Shown here: piece after piece, positions 35,259 through 45,500 of the stretch
Position numbering within the stretch: the stretch's first letter is position 1
Layout: each line of letters opens with the position of its first letter
NCBI GenBank assembly: GCA_023376005.1
Contig: CM042152.1
Span: 77,575,894 to 77,639,893 of the forward strand
Direction of reading: 5' to 3'
DNA: 64,000 nucleotides
Source of the DNA: Doryteuthis pealeii
Taxonomy: Eukaryota; Mollusca; Cephalopoda; Myopsida; Loliginidae
Notes under the pieces: model-generated
Database searches by the model: none
What the model was told of the DNA's origin: nothing
Seen by the model: the letters and a program-made list of their open reading frames with translations, nothing else
Made by a program: the position numbers and the translations under genes

Positions 35259-36000
35259 CTTAACAATGCTTCAAGCAAATTACCAATTACTTTTATATGT
35301 AGTAAGTTTTTTTCATTTTTACATTGAAGAAATGAATAATTCTAATATTCAGACAATTAGTGGCCATCACAAAATAAAAATTTTTAAAAAATGGATACAT
35401 ATCACCCAGAGTAAAGAATTGTTTTGAAACCTTATTTCTTTGCCTCAAACCATTTTCTGCTTAATTTTATTTTTTAAATTATTACAACTTGTTATTGATT
35501 TAAATAAGATTAGGTGATGAGCAGAGTTCAGAAAAATAACTTTAACTTATCATTGAAAATTTGTTCTTTAGTTTTGACACCAAAAATGATAACATTATTT
35601 CGGTTAAAATATCTTATCTTTTCCCATGTAATACTTTTTTTTCTCACCACAAGTATAAATACGGAATAATTGTTTGTAATTTAAACATCATCAAAATATT
35701 TAGATACAAAATCTGCAAAACAAAACAAAAAAAAACAAAAACAAAAGATCATTTGTGAATTTCAGTTTCATGAATATTGCGAATAAACAATTGAGAAATG
35801 TTCAGTTGAGAAATGTTCTCCTAATTATTAAAGGAATCTTTTCTATGCCATTTTTATATTTGTGTGTCTATGCATTATACAAGGTGTTTCAAATAATTTG
35901 ATATCATTTATGATGTACAGGCTGTTTCAGAATAACCAACATAGATAATCAATTAAATTAATATTTCATAATTTTCATATTTCATCAAAGACTTCTTCAG
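35259..36000. other. Gene-free stretch
   Basis: AT-rich. Near 35880 ACAAGGTGTTTCAAATAATT resembles the transposon end ACAAGGTGTGTCAAAAA seen at 49095. A TG/TA microsatellite begins at 36009. No gene. Confidence 0.35.
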
Positions 36001-36009
36001 AATTTGATT

Positions 36010-36042
<33 letters not shown>

Positions 36043-36076
36043 TGTGTGTGTGTGTGCGTGTGTGTGTGTGTGTGTG

Positions 36077-36115
<39 letters not shown>

Positions 36116-36224
36116 TTATATTTTTGCTTGAAGGCAATTACAATGTGCATATCGCATAAAATTCTATAATTATAGAAGATAATAATGACAAGTGAATTTC
36201 GCAAAGGATTACTCGGTGTGTAGA

Positions 36225-36270
36225 ATATCGTACAGACTGTTTCAACCTCAATAAGTCTCATCAGCAATAT
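36225..36270 (-). ncRNA. Hammerhead ribozyme 1
   Basis: On the - strand: stem I strand AUAUUG (36270-36265), core CUGAUGA (36264-36258), stem II GACUU-AUUG-AGGUU (36257-36244), core GAA (36243-36241). Stem III is ACA-GUC-UGU (36240-36232), with cleavage nucleotide A (36231) and closing strand CGAUAU (36230-36225). Stem I pairs over 6 bp with one G-U, stem II 5 bp, stem III 3 bp. All invariant core bases are present and the cleavage triplet is GUA. The very short stem III is typical of hammerheads in Penelope-like elements and retrozymes, which often cleave as dimers. Confidence 0.85.
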
Positions 36271-36293
36271 ATACTAACGATTTCCCTCCGACA

Positions 36294-36347
36294 GAAATCG
36301 AAACCCGGACTTCTGCAGGATAGTCAGAAATTATACTGCTTCGGTCA
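36294..36347 (-). promoter_or_regulatory. tRNA-like A and B boxes upstream of hammerhead 1
   Basis: A B-box-like GGGTTTCGATTTC (36306-36294) and an A-box-like TGACCGAAGCAG (36347-36336) lie 29 nt apart, the normal tRNA spacing. The B box ends 23 nt before the ribozyme. This suggests an internal Pol III promoter on the same strand as the ribozyme. Both boxes are imperfect, so the call is tentative. Confidence 0.45.
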
Positions 36348-36640
36348 CAGTACGGCACGGAGAAATTCCTGCGAAATTAACCTGTCAATGATACTGAGAC
36401 GTCTCTACCATATGAGGCAAGGGGGCGCTGAGTGAACAATAACAAACCCGGAGCCTTATGCTCTTCGGCGAAGGAAATAAGATTTTTGGATGTTTTGTTT
36501 ATTTTAGAAGCATTGTTGAATAAAGTATATATTAATATTTATATTAATTTCTCCGTGCTGTATCTTCTATAATTATCGAATTTTATGCGATATGTGCATT
36601 GTAATTGCCTTCAAGCAAAAATATAAATATTAATATATAC

Positions 36641-36694
36641 TTTATTCAACAATGCTTCTAAAATAAACAAACATAAAAAATCTTATATATATAT

Positions 36695-36736
<42 letters not shown>

Positions 36737-37056
36737 CCAGAAATCTTAAAGAGAGGTAATAAAAAATAAAAAATCTTAAATTTTTAAAAAATTACCAAAA
36801 TTCAGGGAATTGTCCAATTTTAATGAAATTTTCACCCCTTTATTCATTAATGACTTAATTTTATAAGGAATAGTTTATTTTAATAACAAAAACTTGAAAA
36901 AAAAGTTTTTTTTATTAATTCAGATTTTAGGAGGGAGTTTTAACTTTTGGCCATTTGAATAAAAAAAAATTAATTTGTAAATGTTTTAAAAATAAGGCTT
37001 TTTTTTTAAAAATTTTACTACCTCCCTTTAATATTTTTGAACATTATACCTAGTGT

Positions 37057-37097
<41 letters not shown>

Positions 37098-37110
37098 CTG
37101 GTTAAATTTA
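36641..37110. repeat. AT-rich repeat and microsatellites
   Basis: (TA)n at 36684-36725 and (TG)n at 37053-37095 flank a copy (36740-37030) of the AT-rich repeat also seen at 14.3, 60.0, 60.7 and 61.4 kb (CAATTTTAATGAAATTTTCA; AATGACTTAATTTTATAA). No gene. Confidence 0.55.
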
Positions 37111-38157
37111 ATCCATCAATTGTTGATATAAGTAATGCATGTCCCAGTTTTCTTTAAACCAACATTTTCTTCTCTAATATGTTCAAATAAATGAAGACTT
37201 GAAATCAAGACTATAAAAGTGGATTAAAAATTCAAAAAACGATTAAACACAACTGTTTTCTAATATTTCCATATTTAGTAATGTGTTACTTGCCTAACCA
37301 AAATCTGACTGACAATAAAAAAAAAAAAATGTTTATATTAACTAAGTATTCCTATTTATTATAGTTTCTTCTTTTTTTTCTTTCCTTTTCCTCTTAGTAA
37401 AGAAACACCTGCACATAACATATATCTCCTAAATTAACCCATTTCTATTTGATTGGTTTAAGCGACCCAAACAAAAAGAAATAAGAACTGACTGCTAAAT
37501 CTGTCTTGTTGACATTCTATGTCAATAACTCTAGCTGGCCGACACTCTAGCAAAACACACACAAAAAAAAGTTTTTTTTTAGCAAGCAGGAGTTGGTTGC
37601 CTTGTGGCTTAATACTAGCTTAACTGGAGGTCAACCTGTTTCATCTGATGAATTTCAATGTTCAAATAAAGAAAATAAGATAATCTAACAAGAGGAAAAG
37701 AAAGAAAGAAAATAAATCTGTAAAATAAAATCTGTAAATCTACCTGAAAAAAAAAAAACTCATTTTATTAATTAAAAAAACTTAGAAACATTTTTAGATT
37801 CAATAAAGTTTTTGTTTGTTTTTATTGTTTGTGTATTCTTTAATGTTTCTGATTTTCTTTTAAAACCAAAAAGATTTTATTTAGTGAAATAAGGAAGTCA
37901 AAATTCAAACTCTGTCCAATGTGGACTTTACCAAACTCTAATTTAACGTACAAAGAAAACAAAGAATATCATCTTCACTCTTTGCCTATTGTAAACCTCT
38001 CCCATCTCACCCAAGCAAAGTTCAAAAACTGATGGGTAGTTCATTATAATTGAGCAAAAGGTCTCAGATTACCAACTTTGAGGTGCTGCCTCCATCACAG
38101 GGAATCTTCATGTCATATATATATATATAATATATAATAATATATATATATATATAT
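37111..38157. other. Gene-free stretch
   Basis: AT-rich to mixed, ending in a TA microsatellite (38117-38160). No coding frame or element recognised. Confidence 0.4.
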
Positions 38158-38284
38158 ATACATGTAGAATTAAACAAAAGACACATCTCCTGTTTAACAA
38201 TTTTATTTTTGATCTTTTCGAGTTTTCTGGCCAAAAATAAAATTGTTAAACAGGAGATGTGTCTTTTGTTCAATTCTACATGTA
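38158..38284. mobile_element. Short palindromic element
   Basis: Arms of about 52 bp with one mismatch: ACATGTAGAATTAAACAAAA, then GACACATCTCCTGTTTAAC and AATTTTATTTTTG, separated by ~20 bp. Followed by an (AC)n tract at 38310-38336. No coding content. Confidence 0.8.
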
Positions 38285-38306
38285 TAAATGAAGGAATGCT
38301 GCCCAA

Positions 38307-38342
<36 letters not shown>

Positions 38343-38431
38343 GATTTGAAAATTAATTAGTTGATAATTAATGAATTAGGCGAATATATCTGTTCAAATG
38401 TAAGGGTTAAACAAATCGAGAAAAAGTCAAT

Positions 38432-38473
38432 CTCTGTATGTACATTTCGGCCTATTATGCCTCATCAGCAGAG
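38432..38473 (-). ncRNA. Hammerhead ribozyme 2
   Basis: On the - strand: stem I strand CUCUG (38473-38469), core CUGAUGA (38468-38462), stem II GGC-AUAAUAG-GCC (38461-38449), core GAA (38448-38446). Stem III is AUG-UA-CAU (38445-38438), with cleavage nucleotide A (38437) and stem I closing strand CAGAG (38436-38432). Every stem pairs without mismatch and every invariant core base is present. The sequence differs from ribozyme 1 in all stems while keeping pairing, which supports selection on structure. The short stem III is again of the Penelope/retrozyme type. Confidence 0.85.
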
Positions 38474-38500
38474 TTATAGACTGGAAGCCGCTTTGTGTGT

Positions 38501-38511
38501 GATTCGAACCC
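38501..38511 (-). promoter_or_regulatory. B-box-like element upstream of hammerhead 2
   Basis: GGTTCGAATC (38510-38501) is a near-perfect Pol III B box. It ends 27 nt before the ribozyme, almost the spacing seen for hammerhead 1. No A box is visible: a TA microsatellite and a piece of repeat family 9 (ACTAGCAAGAAAAAGGCGCC) begin about 20 bp further upstream and may have truncated it. Confidence 0.5.
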
Positions 38512-38704
38512 TAACTGCCAGGCTGACAGGATATATATATATACTAGCAAGAAAAAGGCGCCCTCCAAGCACAAGTATTTAAGTTTTAATATAATTAGAT
38601 ATTATATTGAATTAGAAAAGCTAATGAAGATTACACTTATTTTTACTTTATTCTAATTGATTTCAATATGAAATTATACATAGGATTGTTTTTAATACAT
38701 TTGA

Positions 38705-38955
38705 GAATAAAACAATAATAATAGAAACATTTATTTCTAAATGATATATAACACACATTGCAGGATTTTAAACACACAAATGACATAGGCTGTGTTAAGA
38801 CAAATCTATCTCTAATTAGAGATATTGTTAATAAATAAGATGATAATTGAGATTAAATAATGATTATTTAATAACCATTGAGAATATAACTGAAGGAATT
38901 GTGACATCGATGGTGACATAGTTTCGTTTACAGACACACAATCTCAATTATATAA
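38705..38955 (+). repeat. Dispersed repeat family 5, copy 2
   Basis: Colinear with 11700-11984: GAAACATTTATTTCTAAATG, TATAACACACATTGCAGG, TATTGTTAATAAATAAGATG and GATTAAATAATGATTATTT. Ends near CAGACACACAATCTC. Non-coding. Confidence 0.6.
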
Positions 38956-39029
38956 GATATGATAAAGTAGAAGTTTAACTGTAAAAGATTTTTTACAGTT
39001 TTCAAAAAGATTTTGTTGACCAGTTAACA

Positions 39030-39145
39030 TATGAGGATTGGTTGAAAAGTTCATAGGCTCACCAAAATACTCTCATTGAATGTGACAAAATGGGGTTTAT
39101 TTTTCAACATATTCTCCCTTGCTGTCCATACACTTCTTACTTTTT
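39030..39145 (-). repeat. mariner 3' end fragment
   Basis: The complement gives a transposase C-terminal scrap equivalent to '.KC.D..G.YVEK' and continues AATAAACCCCATTTTGTCAC to a terminal-repeat-like TGAACTTTTCAACC. It matches 40720-40905 in order. Confidence 0.5.
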
Positions 39146-39380
39146 TTTTTTTTTAAATCCCCTTTTTTATTGAATGACCCTCATATTTTTTTTTTTTTTT
39201 AAATTTACATGCCCTGCATTTTCTTTTCTCAAATTGATTTTAATGGCAAAATATCAACTTAACACATTGAATTGTAATCATCAATATCTTGCCAAAAAGT
39301 AATTTAAAAAAATGATATTCTCATTTATGTGTTGTTTATGTCTTTGGTGTTTAATTCAATTTAAAAAACTCTAATTTCAG

Positions 39381-39567
39381 CTACTGACTCTATCATCTCT
39401 TGTCCAATGTGACTGTTGGTTATGGAAAGCATGGATACAGTGGTTGCTTTAGCCATAGGAATTCTTGCTGCTATTACTGTTGCTTCTGTTGTAGCGTTGG
39501 TTTTGGTTTGTCGTAATTGTTATTGTCGACAAATGGATTTAATCACAATGCAGCATAAAGATAACAG
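39381..39567 (+). CDS. TMEM98: TMEM98 exon with start codon
   Basis: The acceptor ACTCTAATTTCAG precedes 39381, so at least one upstream non-coding exon is expected. 39381-39421 is 5' UTR and ATG is at 39422. It encodes the N-terminus, the transmembrane segment and the CRNCYCRQMDL basic/Cys region. The donor AACAG|GTTGGT follows 39567. The final two bases join exon 2 to make Ser. Confidence 0.9.
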
Positions 39568-42500
39568 GTTGGTTCAAGGAAATATATTTTATTTACCTTT
39601 TTCATCTTCTCTTAAATGTATTGGAGAAATATTGGGAAATCAGTGATAGTATGAGGGTGAGTCAAAAAAAGTAATGCCATTTTGTTTCACCTAAAAGTAA
39701 TGCCATTTTGTTTAGGACAGTATAATTACCAACATAGGAACATGTATCATACATCAAAATGAAGTTGATCCTCTGTGGATCACATCCCTACGTCTCTACA
39801 TAGGTGATTCAAAATGTAATGCCATTTTGTTTAGGACAGTATAATTACCAACACAGGAATATGTATCATACATCAAAATGAAGTTGGTCCTCTGTGGGTC
39901 ACATCCCTGCTTCTCACATAGTTACTATTTCTCTCAATAGTAATGTTCCACCTTCGAATGAGAGTATGTATCCCTGCACTGTGAAATTCTGTTGACTGTT
40001 TTTGATCCACTTCTTCAGTACAGATTTCACTTCCTCATCACTGGAATAATGTTTGCCTCTCAAACTCTCTTTCCTGGCCAAAGAGATGATAATCTAAGGC
40101 AAACTTTTGACTCACCCTTTTATTTTCTGTATCATTTTACTCACCAGGAAAACTTATATCCATTCTATTAATTGGTTAGAGGTTTAAATTCTTTGAATTC
40201 TTAACCTCTCAACTACTTAAACTGAAAAATCTTTAAAACAAAAAAAAAGCAGAAAACATATTGAAACGATTGCTGCAGGGTGCAGATCTCTTTGTTTAAA
40301 TCCATCTTATCATTCCCTTTAAAAGAAAGGTTGAATAATTGCTTTATTAAACCTTTTATTATTAATATCCAATGCAATCTCACTGAGGCTGAAATGTTTA
40401 ATATGATCTCCCTGAAGCTGAAATGTATGATGTGATCTCACTGAGGCTTAAATATCTGCAATTTCCCAGAGGCTGAAATATCCTATGCAATCTATCAGAG
40501 GCTGAAATGTCTGATGTAATCTTCCAAAGGCTGAAATATCTTATGTGATCTCCCTGAGACTGAAATATCTGATGCAATCTACCAGAGGCTGAAAATTTGT
40601 GTTTCTATTTAAATTTAACAAGATTTGGAAAACATGTTGGGTTTTTTTATTTTGAAAAACTTTTTGTCAAAAATCATTTCATGCTCATTGACATAAAAAT
40701 ATTTTAAATTATACTCTTATAGAATGTGACTAAATGAGGTTTATTTTTCAACATAATCATCCTTGTGGTCCACACACCTCTTTTATCAGTGTTACAGTGT
40801 TTGGATCCCATTGGTTAAAAAAGTCATCAATTGTAGATATGATATTCATAAGAACTTATCAACCTAGAAACTTTTCAGCTCACTCAAAATGATAAAACAT
40901 CAATTTGCATGAAATTTTATTTATGTAAAATAATTATTTTTGTCCTGTACTTCAATAAAAAAAAAGGTTACTTTACCCCCCCCCCCCCCGAATGCTTAAG
41001 TCGGTGTCCACTTGTTTGAATTTTTTTAAAAAAAACAATACATTTTAGTTTATGCATAATTCTCTAGTCTGATTAATTTTCAATAAAATCTGAAATATTT
41101 GATGATGGATTCATCTGAAATGTTAGGTATAATCTCTTTTATTTAAGAAAACAATTCACAAAGTTTTTCTGAATATCTATATTCCTTTTTTTTTTTTCTT
41201 TTTCTTTTACCCAGTCCAGATACACATTTAATTCATTCCATGGAAACTGGCCCACCTGAACCCGATTCAAATACTGTGGAATTGGATGATATTGAATTCA
41301 CAAGCCCTAAACTTGAAGAAATTCTACAAGATGAACATTATATTGTTGATGCCACGTAAGTTATTTAAATCAGACAATTGTTTTGTTTTTTTTTTTATTT
41401 AATTTTATTTTAATTTATTTGATTTAATTTTATTTATAGATTTATAAAAAAAATGAGGAAGCACACTTAGCGTAATGGTTATCATCATAGGAAATGGAAT
41501 TGGTGACTCAAGTTCAAATCCTGGACAAGGCTGTTTGCATTTCACTTTGCATAAATTTGCATCGAAAAGCTATGAATCTATCTGTTTTCCTCTTGTGTAT
41601 GAGTAAAACAGTATGGAAGATTGTTTTTTTTTTAGCCTTGGTTAGGCAACTAGTCTAGGAGAAGGAAAACTAAATTCAAACCTGCTGTATTTGGCTTTAA
41701 AAAATGATATCAGAGCAAATATCACATATTCCTATAATAAAATATGATAAGATATCTTATGAATTTACTTTATCATATCTTATTGAATAGAAATTAAATG
41801 TACTAGCAAAATAAAAAACGCCTTCTGGGTGATGTAAAATAAATATTGCCTGAAGGGATGGGAGTTGAAAATTTAATATCAGAGAGTTTGTATCATAAGT
41901 AAAGTAAAATCATCAAATTTATTAAAGGAGTAAAAAATAAAATAAATTCATTAAAAGAGTAAAAATTAAAAAATTTGAAATGGAAACTTAGTTCTGATAA
42001 CTTTAAATATATATTAAAATAATAAAAAAATATATATAGATAGATAATACAAGGTATGTATTTATCAAAACTTGTTTAAAAAACCAATGAGGACTGTCTA
42101 ACATTGCATGCTCAAATTTTGAATGCATTCTATTTATGACGATTTTAGGCAGTGTGATGTAAGCAGTGACATAGTTTTTGTTACAGACAAAAACCGGAAG
42201 CGAATCTCCATTATTAATAGATTATGTAAAAATAAGATTGATTGAAGGAATTATTTTAACTTTATTTATTTGTTTGTTCTGCCTCCTAGGGCATCTCCCA
42301 ATTTGTTCTATTTTCTCACATTCTCACTTCTTTAATAATAAAAATAGAAAGAAAGAATCTTTGCACAAAACATATATACTGTCAATATAATGTCTCTTTA
42401 CAGATCAAATTTTGTTGGAGAATTTTGGTAATGCTTGGCAAATGCTTTTCTATAGCGTTATTGTTATTATGTTTTAATTTTAATTTCATACATGAGACTT

Positions 42501-45500
42501 AGTTTTTTACATAAGACTTTTTAATCAAACTAATTCATAAAGTCTTTTTTTCTTGATATTTTTTGTTTCAGTGGTTTGGTTCCTCATTGTATTGCCATCT
42601 TAAAAATCTGCCACTATCTGACCAATCGACTTGTTGCTATGGCAATGGGCAGTTCTCAGCAAATCCATATGCAAGAATCAATGACTGACCTTATTGCAAT
42701 GGCCAAACGTATCACCCCACGAGTAGATGAAGTCGTACGATCAATGTATCCTCCCTTAGATCCTCGACTCTTAGAAGCCAGGTTAGTTTCATTCTTGTTT
42801 CCTTTTAACTATTCAAAATAAATAATAGCAATAAAAGTGAGGGTTGAAGATATTATTCCAAAAATGTTTGTATCACTCCCTTCCACCCACTCCTACTTGC
42901 TGTACGTGATAACTGTTAATAAATATAGTTATTTTTAATGTCGGTAGAGCGTTCGGCTAGAAACCACAAGGTTCCTAGTTCAATACTGGCACTCGCCAAC
43001 TCAGCGTATGAGTAGTACAGGGATCTGTGCAGTAAAGTGAGGAGCTGATGGTAGGTGTGGCGCTCCACCTCAGATGCTAAAATAATCTCCTTGGTCTAGC
43101 ACTATTGAAAAGGGGATAGACTCCCTTGCTGTTTGACTGATACCGACATTAGGCCACCCCGACGACTTTACTTACTTAATGTAAATATGTGAAGGTGCTA
43201 TTAGATTCTTCATAGAGAAAAAGAAAGTTATTTGAAGAATAAAAATCTTTGTACCATGTGTAGAAATATCAGAATCATTTTTGCTGACTTCAGAAGTGAA
43301 TTTAGAGAAAATTTAATAAGCTTCTTAGAAGGGTTGTATGAATTTAGCAAATTATCCATAATGAGTTTATAATCAAATGTAGCTTAATATTGTAGCAAAA
43401 TAATCTACTGGGTAACTGTGATAAAAGGTTAATATTAAAATGAATTATAAATAAAACAACAAAACAGATAAACAAATAACAGAGGTTGAGTTTGTAGGAG
43501 GAGTAATATGAGTCGACCGTCTCATGCGACAAGCTTGGTCTAGAATGGAAATGGCGGCGCCCACCTGTCCTTAAGTAGGGCCCTATCGAAGGCCTGCCAC
43601 TAACATCTGAAGCGGTGTGACATTGAAGTCCCTGTCAGTATCCATGATATGATCAGGAGGGCATTGCCCGCACAGGTTCGAATCCTGTCTGCAGCGCCAT
43701 GTAGGAGGAGTAATATGAGTCGACCGTCTCATGTGACGAGCATGGTCTAGAATGCAAATGGCGGCGACCACCCGTCCTTAAGTAGGGCCCTATCGAAGGC
43801 CTGCCACTAACATCTGCATAATACTACGGATGGTCACTCCAAGCTACTTTTAATAAAGGGAGGTTACTCTAACCTACCCACACAGAGTTGAAACAGATGT
43901 CTTTTTATGAATTATTTTTGGCAATAAGCAATAATTTGCAAAATATATTTTTGTATGAGTATTATTTTTCTTTTGTATAATTTGTATAAATGTTTTTAGT
44001 ATTATTTTTTAATTGCTTACTTGTATGTCAGTTCTGAATTCCTTTGATGAAAAAAATTGGTTATCATTTCAAAATGCTGATACATTTGGGTAAGAGGCTT
44101 GAAAATCTAAGGTCTGTCTTCTTTGACTGCTGGACTGCTACTCAATAGGAAGGGGATAGTTGGGTGTTCAGACTCACTAGCTGTTGACAGCAAAAGTTAT
44201 TTTTGGAAATTATAATTCTGCCAAAGACAAAGTAACACTTAGCCTAAATAAGCTCTACTGCCAATGGCCAAGCTTCACCTTTACTTTTACTTTTCACAAC
44301 CTTGAGAAGAATTCTGACAAACTAAGTCCGTCGTCTTTGCTCTTCGCCACCGTCACTCGCTCTGTCCAACCGTCTCCTTTTATATTAGGTCTGGCCGAGA
44401 CAAGTCACAACTCTCATCTCACCAGCCATGAGTCTTGAAAACTACAAATTGCGGCCTCAAGGACACTCACACCAACACCTCCTTCACAACTCGTCACATT
44501 TCACCTTCTCTGCTTTCGCACACACACACAACATGCCACTCACTGTCTTTTCGACCGACGGACCGTTGTTGGCTCATCACAGGTTTGTGGGTTTTGCCGT
44601 TCGATCTCGCTACAACATATGGATCTTTTTCTATTTTTAGATTTGGTAAAATACTTGGGTTAAGGAGTGTTAGAGGTTTTTATCTTTAGGTTTGAAAATC
44701 TATAAAACTTTTGAATATTTAATTATTAAACAACTGGCATTAATGATGTCTTTTTTTTTTTAAATAAACATAAAGAGATTGATAATTTTTTATTAACATT
44801 TTATCTGTCCATTTTCATTTCAAGATGCACTGCATTAGTTCTGTCTGTCAATCATCTTGTTTATGTTGTGAAAAATGCCTATCGTTTGGCTGGAACATTG
44901 GACTGGACTGATCAATCACTTGCTGATGTGGAAGATCATCTCAAAGTAAGTTGTCTCATTAGTAAATCATTTTTTCTAATATTTAAATACAGATTAATTA
45001 ATATAGGGTTGTTGGGATCCATTTAATTTATCTACCATACCATCAGAATGGTATTTGAAACCCTTCTATAAATCCTGGACAAGGCTCTTTACAATTCATA
45101 TAGCACTAATACTCTTGGGAAAGTTATGAATCCAACTATCCCCCCCCCCTCTGGCTATGGCTAAAATAGTGGGACAGACTGGGCTCTATAAACTTGGTTA
45201 GGCAACCGGTCTATGAGAAGGAAAATTCTGAATTCAAAACCAGCTATACATTAAAAGAAAATTGACCTTGTGTTGCATCCTACTCATGGTGGAGGGGTTG
45301 GTTAAATACATGCATTTCTAATCTGAACTTTACAAAACTTATTTGATTAAATTCTGTAATCTTATTTTTATAGAAGTCTTATCCATTTGCAATGAAATAA
45401 TCAGATTTTTCTGAAGATATAAAAGTCTAAAGATATAAAAGATTGCATTAGGCTGTTTTCATATTTCTTTTTATCATTGAAAACAGTTTTTAACTATCCA

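Larger units (their letters stand above)
36103..36640. mobile_element. Inverted-repeat element carrying a hammerhead ribozyme
   Basis: About 80-bp arms (36103-36181 and 36561-36640) share TTTTTGCTTGAAGGCAATTA, then CAATGTGCATATCGCATAA and AATTATAGAAGATA. The ~380 bp interior is GC-richer. On the - strand it holds a tRNA-like stretch with A- and B-box-like words, followed by a hammerhead ribozyme. A second internal inverted repeat (TTTATTTTAGAAGCATTG, about 36497-36516 versus 36645-36665) extends just outside. No protein is encoded. Confidence 0.75.

Noticed and set aside
39416..39421. TTG as an earlier start of TMEM98
   Set aside because: A normal ATG at 39422 is in frame, and the family's usual start aligns with ATG 39431.
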